NCBI RefSeq assembly: GCF_014083985.1 | Contig: NZ_CP046907.1 | Location: 1,778,001 to 1,842,000 of the forward strand | Reading direction: 5' to 3' | DNA length: 64,000 bases | From: Streptomyces sp. SCUT-3 | Lineage (GTDB): Bacteria > Actinomycetota > Actinomycetes > Streptomycetales > Streptomycetaceae | The notes under the pieces: generated by a model | Told to the model about the DNA's origin: nothing | Database searches by the model: none | What the model saw: the letters and a program-made list of their open reading frames with translations, nothing else | Part shown: positions 21,224 to 29,473 of the stretch, piece by piece | How the letters are laid out: each line of letters starts with the position of its first letter | Position numbering within the stretch: the first letter of the stretch is position 1 | Position numbers and translations under genes: made by a program

Positions 21224-23347
21224 GTGGCGCGCAGTGTGTATGTGACGGGCACGGAGCGGGGCGACGGCCGCCAGGTCGTCGAGCTGGGGGTGATGGAGAT
21301 CCTGACCCGGCAGGTGGACCGGGTGGGCCTGTTCCGCCCCCTCTTCCACGGGACGGACGGCCGGCGCGAACCGGACCACGTCGTCGACCTGCTGCGCTCG
21401 CGCTACCGGCTCTCCCAGCCGCCCGGGCGGATCTACGGCATGTCCTACGAGGAGGCCGCCGCCCTCCAGGCCGAGGCGGGCCTGGACGAGCTGGTCGCCC
21501 GCCTGGTGGAGCGGTTCCGCGCCACCGGGCGGGAGTACGAGGCGGTGCTCGTCCTCGGCACCGACTTCGCCGACACCAACCTCCCCTCCGAGCTGGCCTT
21601 CAACGCCCGCCTGGCGAACGAGCTCGGCGCCCCGGTGCTGCCGGTGGTCGGCGGCAGCCGCGAGAGCGCCGCGGCGGTGGCCGACGAGGTGCTCAACGCC
21701 CACCACGCCTACGCCTCCCTGGGCTGCGACGTGCTGGCGATGGTCGCCAACCGGGTCGCGCCGGACGAGCGCGACGCGGTCCTGGAGCGGCTGCGCACCC
21801 GCCTGCCCGTGTCCGTCCACGTCCTGCCCGAGGACTCCTCCCTGGCCGCGCCCACCGTCGCCCAGGTGGTCGAGGCGGTCGGCGGCGAGGTGCTGCTCGG
21901 CGACGCGGCCGGGCTGGACAGGGACGTGCGCGAGATCGTCTTCGGCGGGGCCATGCTGCCCACCTTCCTCAAGGCCCTGACCGAGGGCTGCCTGGTGGTG
22001 ACCCCCGGGGACCGCTCGGACCTGGTCGTCGGCGCCCTCGCCGCGCACGCCGCCGGCTCACCGCCGATAGCCGGCGTGCTGCTGACCCTGGGCGAGCGGC
22101 CCGGACCCGACGTCCTGGCCCTGGCCGCCCGGCTGGCCCCCGGCACTCCCCTGGTCTCCGTCTCCGCCAACAGCTACCTGACGGTCACCCAGCTGTCCTC
22201 GCTGGAGGGGAGGCTGACCGCGGACACCCCGCGCAAGGCGGAGACCGCGCTGGGCCTGTTCGAGCTGTACGTGGACACCGCGGAACTGGCCGACCGGATG
22301 TCGGTGGCTCGCTCCGCCCGGGTCACCCCGATGATGTTCGAGCGCGAACTGCTGGAGCGCGCCCGCGCGGACCGGCGCACCGTCGTCCTGCCCGAGGGCA
22401 CCGAGGAGCGCATTCTGCGCGCCGCCGAACTGCTGCTGCGCCGCAACGTCTGCGACCTGGTCCTGCTCGGCGGCGAGGACGCCGTCCGCAAGCGGGTCGC
22501 CGAGCTGGGGGTGGACCTGGGGCTGGACTCCGCCCCGGACGGCCGGGCCCGCGCGGTGGTGGTCGACCCGCGGACCTCGCCGCTGCGGGAGCGGTTCGCA
22601 CAGTTGTACGCGAAACTGCGCGCCCACCGGGGCGTGACCGTCGAGGCCGCCCGCGACACGGTGGCCGAGGTGAACTGCTTCGGCACCCTGATGGTCCGGG
22701 AGGACCTGGCCGACGGCATGGTCTCGGGCGCCGCGCACTCCACCGCGGACACCGTCCGCCCGGCGTTCGAGGTCATCAGGACCGCCCCCGGGGCGGCGAT
22801 CGTCTCCTCGGTGTTCTTCATGTGCCTGGCCGACCAGGTCCTGGTCTACGGCGACTGCGCGGTCAACCCCGACCCGGACGCCGAGCAGCTGGCCGACATC
22901 GCCGTGCAGTCCGCCGCCACCGCCGCCCGCTTCGGGGTGGAGCCGCGGGTGGCGATGCTGTCGTACTCCACCGGCACCTCCGGTTCGGGGGTGGACGTGG
23001 ACAAGGTCCGCAAGGCCACGGAGCTGGTCCGCGAGCGCCGCCCCGACCTGCTGGTCGAGGGGCCGATCCAGTACGACGCGGCGGTCTCCGCGGAGGTGGC
23101 CGCGGCCAAGCTGCCCGGCTCCCGGGTGGCCGGGCGGGCCACCGTGCTGGTCTTCCCCGACCTGAACACCGGCAACAACACCTACAAGGCCGTGCAGCGC
23201 TCGGCCGGGGCGGTCGCGGTCGGCCCGGTGCTGCAGGGCCTGCGCAAGCCGGTCAACGACCTCTCCCGCGGGGCGCTCGTGCAGGACATCGTGAACACCG
23301 TCGCCATCACCGCCGTCCAGGCGCAGGACTCGGAGCGGAACGGGTGA
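21224..23347 (+). CDS. pta: Phosphate acetyltransferase, long form
   Basis: 707 residues from GTG 21224, with GGAG 7 bases upstream. Interconverts acetyl-CoA and acetyl phosphate. Three parts: an N-terminal BioD-like P-loop-fold domain (SVYVTGTERGDGRQVVELG, where the ATP-binding loop is not conserved), a middle DRTGG domain (about 200-330), and the C-terminal catalytic PTA/PTB domain (from RVTPMMFERELLERAR on, with VLPEGTEERILRAAE and DLNTGNNTYKAVQRSA). The N-terminal domains regulate the E. coli homologue. The 3' end lies within a 15-bp tandem repeat and overlaps possible ackA start codons. Confidence 0.95.
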   Translation: MARSVYVTGTERGDGRQVVELGVMEILTRQVDRVGLFRPLFHGTDGRREPDHVVDLLRSRYRLSQPPGRIYGMSYEEAAALQAEAGLDELVARLVERFRATGREYEAVLVLGTDFADTNLPSELAFNARLANELGAPVLPVVGGSRESAAAVADEVLNAHHAYASLGCDVLAMVANRVAPDERDAVLERLRTRLPVSVHVLPEDSSLAAPTVAQVVEAVGGEVLLGDAAGLDRDVREIVFGGAMLPTFLKALTEGCLVVTPGDRSDLVVGALAAHAAGSPPIAGVLLTLGERPGPDVLALAARLAPGTPLVSVSANSYLTVTQLSSLEGRLTADTPRKAETALGLFELYVDTAELADRMSVARSARVTPMMFERELLERARADRRTVVLPEGTEERILRAAELLLRRNVCDLVLLGGEDAVRKRVAELGVDLGLDSAPDGRARAVVVDPRTSPLRERFAQLYAKLRAHRGVTVEAARDTVAEVNCFGTLMVREDLADGMVSGAAHSTADTVRPAFEVIRTAPGAAIVSSVFFMCLADQVLVYGDCAVNPDPDAEQLADIAVQSAATAARFGVEPRVAMLSYSTGTSGSGVDVDKVRKATELVRERRPDLLVEGPIQYDAAVSAEVAAAKLPGSRVAGRATVLVFPDLNTGNNTYKAVQRSAGAVAVGPVLQGLRKPVNDLSRGALVQDIVNTVAITAVQAQDSERNG

Positions 23348-23410
23348 ACGCGGAACGGGTGAACGCGGGGCGGGCGGGCGCGGGGCGGGCGGGCGCGGGA
23401 CGGGCGGGCG
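23336..23410 (+). repeat. Five tandem 15-bp units across the pta stop/ackA start
   Basis: Units at 23336, 23351, 23366, 23381 and 23396. The first two are identical, the third and fourth are identical, and the fifth differs by one base. The first contains the pta TGA within GTGA; the second repeats the same GTGA. In the ackA frame they read as pentapeptides of the NAERV/NAGRA/GAGRA type. Confidence 0.9.
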
Positions 23411-23496
23411 CGCCGGCGGATCCGGGGGTGAGCCCCGCCGCGGACCGGGCAGGCGAGCGTACGACCGAGGTGGACCGGACGGCCGAGGACGGCACA

Positions 23497-24720
23497 GTGA
23501 CTGCGACCCCAACGGCGGGCACCCGCGTGCTCGTCCTCAACTCCGGCTCCTCGTCGGTGAAGTACCAGCTGATCGACATGGCCGACGGCTCCCGGGCGGC
23601 AGCCGGGCTGGTGGAGCGGATCGGCGAGCGGACCGGCCGGGTGGTGCACAACCCGCCCGCCGGCGGCGGCCCCCGGCGTATCACCGAGGGGCCCGTGGCC
23701 GACCACGCGGCGGCCCTGCGCGCGGCGGCCGGGGAGCTGGAGCGCGACGGCCTGGGCCTGGACTCCCCGGAACTGGCCGCCGTGGGGCACCGGGTGGTGC
23801 ACGGCGGCACCCGCTTCACCGGGCCGACCCTGATCACCGACGAGGTCCTCGCGGCGATCGGGGAGCTGGTGCCGCTGGCCCCGCTGCACAACCCGGCCAA
23901 CATCGCCGGCATCGAGGTGGCCCGCGCACTGCGCCCGGACCTGCCCCAGGTGGCGGTCTTCGACACCGCCTTCCACACCACGCTCCCCGAGTACGCGGCC
24001 CGCTACGCGATCGACCGGGCCGTCGCCGACCGGTACGGGATCCGGCGCTACGGCTTCCACGGCACCTCGCACGCCTACGTCTCCCGGGCCGCGGCCGAGC
24101 TGCTGGGCCGCCCCGTGGAGGAGACCAACACCGTCGTGCTGCACCTGGGCAACGGCGCCAGCGCCTCGGCGGTGGCCGGCGGGGTGTGCGTGGAGACCTC
24201 GATGGGGCTGACCCCGCTGGAGGGCCTGGTGATGGGCACCCGCTCCGGCGACGTGGACCCCGCGGTGGTCCTCCACCTCGCCCGGGCCGGCGGGATGGAC
24301 GCCGACGGGATCGACGACCTGCTCAACCGGCGCAGCGGCCTGGTGGGCCTGTGCGGCGACAACGACATGCGGGAGATCGGCCGCCGCATCGGCGAGGGGG
24401 ACGAGGCCGCTCGGTTGGCGTTCGACGTCTACGTGCACCGGCTGCGCAAGTACGTCGGCGCCTACTGCGCGGTGCTCGGCCGGGTGGACGCGGTGGTCTT
24501 CACCGCCGGCGTGGGGGAGAACTCGCCGGCGGTGCGCGAGGCCGCGCTGCGCGGCCTGGACGCGTTCGGCATCGAGGTCGACCCCCTGCTCAACTCCGTG
24601 CGCGCGAAGGCCGCCCGGCTGGTCTCGACGCCGTCCAGCAGGACCGCGGTGGCCGTGGTCCCCACCGACGAGGAACTGGAGATCGCCCGCCAGACGTACG
24701 CGCTCGCCGGCCCCCGGTAG
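23497..24720 (+). CDS. ackA: Acetate kinase
   Basis: 407 residues from GTG 23497, chosen because GAGGA lies 7 bases upstream and the family core (RVLVLNSGSSSVKYQL) starts 10 residues on. In-frame GTGs at 23344 (overlapping the pta stop) and 23359 would add a repetitive Arg/Gly/Ala leader and remain possible. Makes acetate and ATP from acetyl phosphate. Landmarks: HRVVHGG, FDTAFHTTLPE, GFHGTSHAYV, HLGNGASASAV, TAGVGENS. ASKHA fold, cytoplasmic. With pta it forms the acetate overflow pathway; pyk follows from its own promoter. Confidence 0.93.
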   Translation: MTATPTAGTRVLVLNSGSSSVKYQLIDMADGSRAAAGLVERIGERTGRVVHNPPAGGGPRRITEGPVADHAAALRAAAGELERDGLGLDSPELAAVGHRVVHGGTRFTGPTLITDEVLAAIGELVPLAPLHNPANIAGIEVARALRPDLPQVAVFDTAFHTTLPEYAARYAIDRAVADRYGIRRYGFHGTSHAYVSRAAAELLGRPVEETNTVVLHLGNGASASAVAGGVCVETSMGLTPLEGLVMGTRSGDVDPAVVLHLARAGGMDADGIDDLLNRRSGLVGLCGDNDMREIGRRIGEGDEAARLAFDVYVHRLRKYVGAYCAVLGRVDAVVFTAGVGENSPAVREAALRGLDAFGIEVDPLLNSVRAKAARLVSTPSSRTAVAVVPTDEELEIARQTYALAGPR

Positions 24721-24815
24721 GGCCGGCTGCACGGGCCGCGCCACGGGCGCGCCCCGCCGGAGACAACCGCCACAAGTTACCCGTCAGAAAATTCCGCAGC
24801 GGAACAAACCCTCGA

Positions 24816-24821
24816 TAGGAT
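24816..24821 (+). promoter_or_regulatory. -10 box TAGGAT for pyk, leaderless arrangement
   Basis: A good actinobacterial -10 hexamer ending 7 bases before the pyk ATG; no Shine-Dalgarno between, so transcription probably starts at the start codon. -35 is weak. Confidence 0.6.
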
Positions 24822-24828
24822 CCTCCCC

Positions 24829-26253
24829 ATGCGCCGAGCCAAAATCGTCTGCACCCTGGGCCCCGCCGTCGACTCCTACGATCAGCTCAAGGCACTGATC
24901 GAGGCCGGCATGGACGTGGCCCGCTTCAACATGAGCCACGGCTCGCAGCCCGAGCACGAGAAGCGCTACCGCAAGGTGCGCCGCGCCTCGGAGGAGACCG
25001 GCCGCGCCGTCGGCGTGCTGGCCGACCTCCAGGGCCCGAAGATCCGCCTGGGCCGGTTCGCCGAGGGGCCGGTGACGGTCGAGGCGGGCGACACCTTCAC
25101 CATCACCACCGAGGACGTCCCCGGCGACCAGGAGACCTGCAGCACCACCTACAAGGGGCTGCCCGGCGACGTGAAGCCGGGCGACCCGGTCCTGGTCAAC
25201 GACGGCGCGGTGGCCCTGGAGGTCGTCGAGGTCGACGGGCCGCGGGTGCGCACCCGGGTCGTCGAGGGCGGCGTGCTGTCCAACAACAAGGGCATCAACC
25301 TGCCCGGCGCGGCCGTCAACGTCCCCGCCCTGTCCGAGAAGGACAAGGAGGACCTGCGCTTCGCCCTGCGCATGGGCGTCGACATGGTCGCCCTGTCCTT
25401 CGTGCGCAACGCCGCGGACGTCGACGACGTGCACGCGGTCATGGACGAGGTCGGCATCCGCAGGCCGGTCATCGCCAAGATCGAGAAGCCGCAGGCCGTG
25501 GAGGCGATGGAGGAGATCGTCCTCGCCTTCGACGGCGTCATGGTGGCCCGCGGCGACCTGGCCGTGGAGTACCCGCTGGAGCGGGTGCCGCTGGTGCAGA
25601 AGAAGCTGATCACGCTGTGCCGCCGCAACGCCAAGCCGGTGATCGTGGCGACCCAGATGATGGAGTCGATGATCAGCTCCTCGCGCCCGACCCGCGCCGA
25701 GGCCTCCGACGTGGCCAACGCCATCCTGGACGGCACCGACGCGGTGATGCTCTCGGCCGAGTCCTCGGTCGGCAAGTACCCGATCGAGACGGTCCGCACG
25801 ATGTCCCGCATCGTCGAGGCCGCCGAGGAGGAGCTGCTCTCCCTCGGCCTGCAGCCGCTCAACCCGGGCCGCAAGCCGCGCACCCAGGGCGGCTCGGTGG
25901 CCCGCGCCGCCGCCGAGCTCGGCGACTTCCTGAACGCGAAGGCGCTGGTGGCCTTCACCGTCTCCGGCGACACCGCGCGGCGGCTGTGCCGCTACCGCTC
26001 CCCCATCCCCGTGCTGGCCTTCACCACCGACGCCGCCACCCGCGCGCAGCTGGCCCTGAGCTGGGGCGTCGAGGCGTTCGTGGCGCCCTTCGTGAAGGAC
26101 ACCGACGCGATGGTCGCGCAGGTCGACCACGACCTGACGCGGCTGGGCCGGTTCGACGAGGGCGACACCGTGATCGTCACGGCCGGCTCCCCGCCCGGCA
26201 CCCCCGGCTCCACCAACATGGTCCAGGTGCACCACCTGGGCACCCTGCGGTAG
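24829..26253 (+). CDS. pyk: Pyruvate kinase
   Basis: 474 residues, ATG 24829, beginning MRRAKIVCTLGPA as the family does. Converts phosphoenolpyruvate and ADP to pyruvate and ATP. A-domain barrel with metal/substrate motifs (NMSHGS, MVARGDLAVE, PVIVATQMMESMI), the B-domain lid about residues 70-165, and the C-terminal allosteric domain (about 350-474). Follows pta-ackA after about 110 bases with a separate leaderless-type promoter, giving a glycolysis/overflow cluster with pfkA. A strong hairpin follows the stop. Confidence 0.97.
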   Translation: MRRAKIVCTLGPAVDSYDQLKALIEAGMDVARFNMSHGSQPEHEKRYRKVRRASEETGRAVGVLADLQGPKIRLGRFAEGPVTVEAGDTFTITTEDVPGDQETCSTTYKGLPGDVKPGDPVLVNDGAVALEVVEVDGPRVRTRVVEGGVLSNNKGINLPGAAVNVPALSEKDKEDLRFALRMGVDMVALSFVRNAADVDDVHAVMDEVGIRRPVIAKIEKPQAVEAMEEIVLAFDGVMVARGDLAVEYPLERVPLVQKKLITLCRRNAKPVIVATQMMESMISSSRPTRAEASDVANAILDGTDAVMLSAESSVGKYPIETVRTMSRIVEAAEEELLSLGLQPLNPGRKPRTQGGSVARAAAELGDFLNAKALVAFTVSGDTARRLCRYRSPIPVLAFTTDAATRAQLALSWGVEAFVAPFVKDTDAMVAQVDHDLTRLGRFDEGDTVIVTAGSPPGTPGSTNMVQVHHLGTLR

Positions 26254-26283
26254 CGCCCCGCGGCGGCCGGCCGCGCACACGAA

Positions 26284-26327
26284 GGCGCCGGGCGCCGGGA
26301 CCCCTCGGGGTTCCGGCGCCCGGCGCC
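26284..26327. terminator. Bidirectional terminator after pyk
   Basis: Perfect 15-bp stem (26284-26298 with 26313-26327) followed by GTTT, between convergent genes. Confidence 0.85.
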
Positions 26328-26349
26328 GTTTCGCGGCTCCCGGACGGGC

Positions 26350-27642
26350 TCAGTCGTTGTACAGGCGCATTCCGGGGATCTTCAGCGTGCCGCCGAACTG
26401 GCCGGCCTGCACGACCGTCACCTTGGTGAAGAACGCCTCGGGGACGTTGAGCGGGGGCGGGCTCTCGGGGCTGAAGGTGACCGGGATCAGCCCGAAGAGG
26501 TTGCCCTTGAGCGACTCGGTGTACATGGTCACCGTGCCGTTGCGGATCTCCGAGGTCGAACCCTTGCGTGCCTGGACGTGGTAGGTGACGCCGCCGCCGC
26601 CGTCGACCAGCTGGTGCAGGTCGCGGATGTCGACGCCGCTCGCGGTGAACTTCAGGACGTCCTTGACGGTCCCGTTCGCCGTCCTGACCTTCACGATCCC
26701 CTTGTAGTCCAGACCGTGCAGGGCCAGCAGGCTGGTCTCCAGGGTCCAGGGGCGGTCCGGCAGGAGGGTGGGGGTCTTCTCGTACTCGGCGTCGGCCAGG
26801 GCCTCGGCGTCGTAGGTGGGGCAGGGGTAGGGCTGCTTGCCGTCGGCCTGCTCCGGCTCCGTCGCGTCCGCGGACTCCGCGGGCCCGGCGGACTCCGCGG
26901 GCTCCACGGGTTCGGCGGACGCGGCGTCCTCGGCGGCCTGCCGCGCGGCGTCGCCCGCGGTGTCCGCGGCGTCCTTCGCCGCGTCCCCGGCCTTCTCCGC
27001 AGCGTCGCCGGCCGGGTCACCGGTGCCCTCCTGCGGGGCGGTGGCGCTCGGCGAGGGAGAGGCCGCGGCCTCCTCCCCGGCGGGCTCCTGCGGCTCGTCG
27101 CCCTTCGGGCCGCCCTCGAAGAAGTCCTTGATCGGGTCGATGATCGGGTCGAGCAGCCCGGTGCGCCCGTCCTCCTCGGCGGCCGCCTCCTGCTGCTGCG
27201 CGTCCTCCTGCGCGGGGGCGGTCGGCGAGGCGGTCGGGGCCGGGGCCTCTCCCGCTCCCCCACCGCCCGTACTCGCGCCGGGCCGCGGTGCCGTCCCGCC
27301 GCCCGACGGCTCCTGCGCGGCCGGCGCCGAGGCTCCGGCAGAGGGGGCCGCGGGGGCCGGGGTGGCCGACTGCGTCTCCTCCTCCTCCGGCGGCCGGTCG
27401 GGCTGGGTCACGCACGGGCCCGGCGCGAAGGGGTTCTCCGGCAGCTCGTCCGCCTGGGCGAGCTTGGGGGTCAGCCCCATGCCCATCAGAACCGCGGTGG
27501 GCATGGCCGCGAGTGCGATCGCCCTGCCCGTCGGGACCTGCAGGCGGGTCAGCAACGACTTCCTGGGGGCCGCGTGCCGCGGCCCCGGCCCGGTGGCGCG
27601 GGCCCGGCCGTCCGGCGCCGCTTGCGCCTCGTCACCCCGCAC
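26350..27642 (-). CDS. Exported Ala/Pro/Glu-rich protein with conserved C-terminal domain; function unknown
   Basis: 430 residues, GTG 27642, with GGGAGG 5 bases upstream. Not recognised as a characterised family. Seen: a basic N-terminus of about 35 residues, one hydrophobic stretch (IALAAMPTAVLMGMGL, about 41-56) with a possible AQA cleavage site; a disordered Pro/Ala/Gly/Glu linker to about residue 270, including an AAKDAADTAGDAA-type amphipathic stretch; then a folded C-terminal domain (about 275-430) with DRPWTLETSLLALHG and ending GGTLKIPGMRLYND. That last stretch resembles the end of the nearby DUF6230 protein (AGTFKLSGLNMKVL). It overlaps the DUF6114 gene by 11 bases, so the two are coupled. 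Probably cell-surface. Confidence 0.75.
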   Translation of the reverse strand: MRGDEAQAAPDGRARATGPGPRHAAPRKSLLTRLQVPTGRAIALAAMPTAVLMGMGLTPKLAQADELPENPFAPGPCVTQPDRPPEEEETQSATPAPAAPSAGASAPAAQEPSGGGTAPRPGASTGGGGAGEAPAPTASPTAPAQEDAQQQEAAAEEDGRTGLLDPIIDPIKDFFEGGPKGDEPQEPAGEEAAASPSPSATAPQEGTGDPAGDAAEKAGDAAKDAADTAGDAARQAAEDAASAEPVEPAESAGPAESADATEPEQADGKQPYPCPTYDAEALADAEYEKTPTLLPDRPWTLETSLLALHGLDYKGIVKVRTANGTVKDVLKFTASGVDIRDLHQLVDGGGGVTYHVQARKGSTSEIRNGTVTMYTESLKGNLFGLIPVTFSPESPPPLNVPEAFFTKVTVVQAGQFGGTLKIPGMRLYND

Positions 27643-28162
27643 GGTGCCTCCCGTTCGTAGACTCGTCGTCCGCCCCGGGGCCTGCCGCGGCCTTCTGGAG
27701 CGTGAATCCTGCGCTGTCGTTCGGTGTGCTCTCGTCGTGCTCCGCGGGGGCGTCGGCCTCCGCGGCCGGTCGGGGCGGGACCCAGGACAGGGCCAGGGCG
27801 CCGCCGAGCAGGGCCAGCAGGAACCCGATCACGAAGCCGCCGATGTTGGAGACCACCAGGGAGACCAGGGCCAGGAGGATCGCGGCGACCCCGGAGAAGG
27901 TGCGCACCAGGGGCTGGAACCACATGGTCAGGCCCAGCACCACCAGCAGGACGCCGATGATCAGGGAGCCGGCCCCGGCGGTGGTGGCCATCCGGATGCT
28001 CAACTGGCCGAGGGTGAGGTTGGCGTAGGGGAAGTACGCGATCGGCAGCCCCCCGAGAAGGGTCAGCAGCCCCGCCCAGAACGGGCGCTGCCACCGCCAC
28101 GTCCGGAAGGAACGGCGCCAGCTGCCGAGGCGGTCACTCAGTTCTTGCGACTCGGCACTCAT
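27632..28162 (-). CDS. DUF6114-type integral membrane protein
   Basis: 176 residues from ATG 28162 (GGGAG about 10 bases upstream); a frame up to 28207 lacks support. Four hydrophobic helices: PFWAGLLTLLGGLPIAYF, then AGSLIIGVLLVVLGLTMWF, FSGVAAILLALVSLVVSNI and GGFVIGFLLALLGGALALSW; a polar C-terminal tail of about 40 residues. The pattern and its place next to a DUF6230 gene match the actinobacterial DUF6114 family, recognised from memory. No known activity. Its stop overlaps the start of the exported protein gene. A 13-bp hairpin separates it from DUF6230 upstream, so expression may be attenuated. Confidence 0.8.
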   Translation of the reverse strand: MSAESQELSDRLGSWRRSFRTWRWQRPFWAGLLTLLGGLPIAYFPYANLTLGQLSIRMATTAGAGSLIIGVLLVVLGLTMWFQPLVRTFSGVAAILLALVSLVVSNIGGFVIGFLLALLGGALALSWVPPRPAAEADAPAEHDESTPNDSAGFTLQKAAAGPGADDESTNGRHRAG

Positions 28163-28231
28163 GGAAATGCATCTCCCTGGGACTGTCGATCGGTCGAACC
28201 GGGACATGGCCTGTCCGGTCGCTGAGGGGGT

Positions 28232-28273
28232 GCGGCGCGGGCGGAGGCACCCAGGGCTCCCCGCCCGCGCCGC
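28232..28273 (-). terminator. Hairpin between DUF6230 and DUF6114 genes
   Basis: 13-bp perfect stem (28232-28244 with 28261-28273), 16-base loop, just after the DUF6230 stop. May cut transcription so that DUF6230 is made in excess of the downstream genes (inference). Confidence 0.6.
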
Positions 28274-28281
28274 TCAGTGCA

Positions 28282-28899
28282 TCAGTAGCACTCGTGCTTG
28301 CCCTTGAGGACCTTCATGTTCAGGCCCGAGAGCTTGAAGGTTCCCGCGGTGGTCGCCCACGCGGTCTGCTTCACATCGGTCAGCACGACGCTCTCCGCCT
28401 GCTGGGAGAACGACCCCGGCAGGGCGGCGTCGCCCTTCTTGACACCCGGGCCCTTGGTGGTGGACCCGACGGCCGTGCCGATGTCGATGTTGGTGAACGT
28501 GGCATCGGCGGACAGGGTGTCCAGGTCGATGTAGAGGTTCTTGGCCTCGACCGGGTCCTTCCCGCCACCCGCGCCCAGGTTCAGCGACACGTCGCCGAAG
28601 CCGGGAACGGGGAGCACCACGGACTGGCACAGGTTCTTGATCGTGGCGCTGTCGAACGCCGAGACCGCGACCGGCACCTTCTCGCCGTTGTGCTTGGTGT
28701 CCAGCGCGCCGTACTGGACGAAACCGTTTCCGTCCAGACGCTCCGCGGCGACCTTGAACTGCTGCCCGGAGACGCTGAACGAGGCCGCGAGCGCGCCCTG
28801 TCCGAGCGCCACACCGATCGCGGCGGTCGCCGCGACGCTGGGCACCATGACGACTGCGAACCGCTTCCACTTGGTGCGGCCACGAGCCATAGACTCCAT
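28282..28899 (-). CDS. DUF6230-family secreted protein
   Basis: 205 residues from ATG 28899, with an excellent AAGGAGG 6 bases upstream; the in-frame ATG at 28890 is too far. N-terminus MARGRTKWKRFAVVMVPSVA is a signal peptide/anchor (hydrophobic about 15-38, cleavage near LAAS). The mature part of about 165 residues is beta-rich with alternating polar/apolar strands (FSVSGQQFKVAAERLDGNGF, YIDLDTLSADATFTNIDIG) and has one internal Cys and one near the C-terminus (KGKHECY). The family has been labelled cholesterol esterase in old annotations without a visible lipase motif. Its very strong RBS suggests abundance. First gene of the cassette with DUF6114. Confidence 0.82.
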   Translation of the reverse strand: MESMARGRTKWKRFAVVMVPSVAATAAIGVALGQGALAASFSVSGQQFKVAAERLDGNGFVQYGALDTKHNGEKVPVAVSAFDSATIKNLCQSVVLPVPGFGDVSLNLGAGGGKDPVEAKNLYIDLDTLSADATFTNIDIGTAVGSTTKGPGVKKGDAALPGSFSQQAESVVLTDVKQTAWATTAGTFKLSGLNMKVLKGKHECY

Positions 28900-29261
28900 G
28901 ACTTTCCTCCTTCTCGGACGTACATCTCCGGTGGAGGCCCGTTGCGGGCCGCGAATCCACCTGGGATGGGAGAAGAGCTACGTCCTCGGGAAGGAGATGC
29001 GCCCAGGCCGGCCGGAACTGGTGGACACCAGCGCAGGACCGGCGACAACGGCGATCACCCCCGAGCGACAACCACTGGCCACGCTCTCGCGCAACCTGCT
29101 GGACAGGCTCCGCCGGTGGCGGAGACCCCCCTGTCCGGACGGCACCGCGGTGCCGTCCGCCCGGTGGGGACCCGTCCCCTTCGCACCGGCCGGATGCCGG
29201 GCTGCGGGACGGACCGAGCTTGGCCGATCGTGGTCCATCGGGGGCTGCCGCACAAGTGGTT

Positions 29262-29279
29262 CGTTACCAGCGGGTAACG
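29262..29279. promoter_or_regulatory. Candidate operator CGTTACC-N4-GGTAACG
   Basis: Perfect 7-bp arms with a 4-base spacer, about 360 bases before the DUF6230 start. A typical size for a TetR/MarR-type dimer site; regulator unknown. Confidence 0.4.
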
Positions 29280-29409
29280 ACTGTGTGGGCGCAGGTGTTT
29301 CCGGAAAGTGACGATCGCCACCCTGAGTGACCGGCGGCCATCGGGCGAAAACGTGACAGGAAGCCGCAAAGACCCCCGGGGCCCGGAGGTCGACTTACCG
29401 CAAGTAATA

Positions 29410-29448
29410 GCCGCCGTGCTTCATCAAGATTTGGTAAAGTACGGCGGC
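29410..29448 (-). terminator. Possible terminator of the thioredoxin-TPR gene
   Basis: 8-bp GCCGCCGT/ACGGCGGC stem with a 23-base loop, followed on the minus strand by T-rich TATTACTTG. Confidence 0.4.
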
Positions 29449-29473
29449 GAAACGTTAAAACTCGATACGCCCG

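Larger units (their letters stand above)
28900..29473. other. Long upstream region of the DUF6230 cassette
   Basis: 574 bases with no supported gene on either strand. Holds the DUF6230 RBS, a TTACC/GGTAA dyad at 29262-29279, and from about 29395 to 29470 an AT-rich block that ends the thioredoxin-TPR gene. The promoter probably lies near 29230-29300. Confidence 0.5.

Noticed and set aside
26578-27660. Plus-strand frame opposite the Ala/Pro-rich exported protein
   Set aside because: Leu/Gly/Arg-rich without domain; minus strand has RBS, signal segment and conserved C-terminus.
28282-28899. Cholesterol esterase function for the DUF6230 protein
   Set aside because: No GxSxG or other lipase motif, only a signal peptide and beta-rich domain.
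28541-29311. Possible plus-strand gene in the 574-base gap and opposite DUF6230
   Set aside because: No RBS, no motif, and it overlaps the well-supported DUF6230 gene in antisense.
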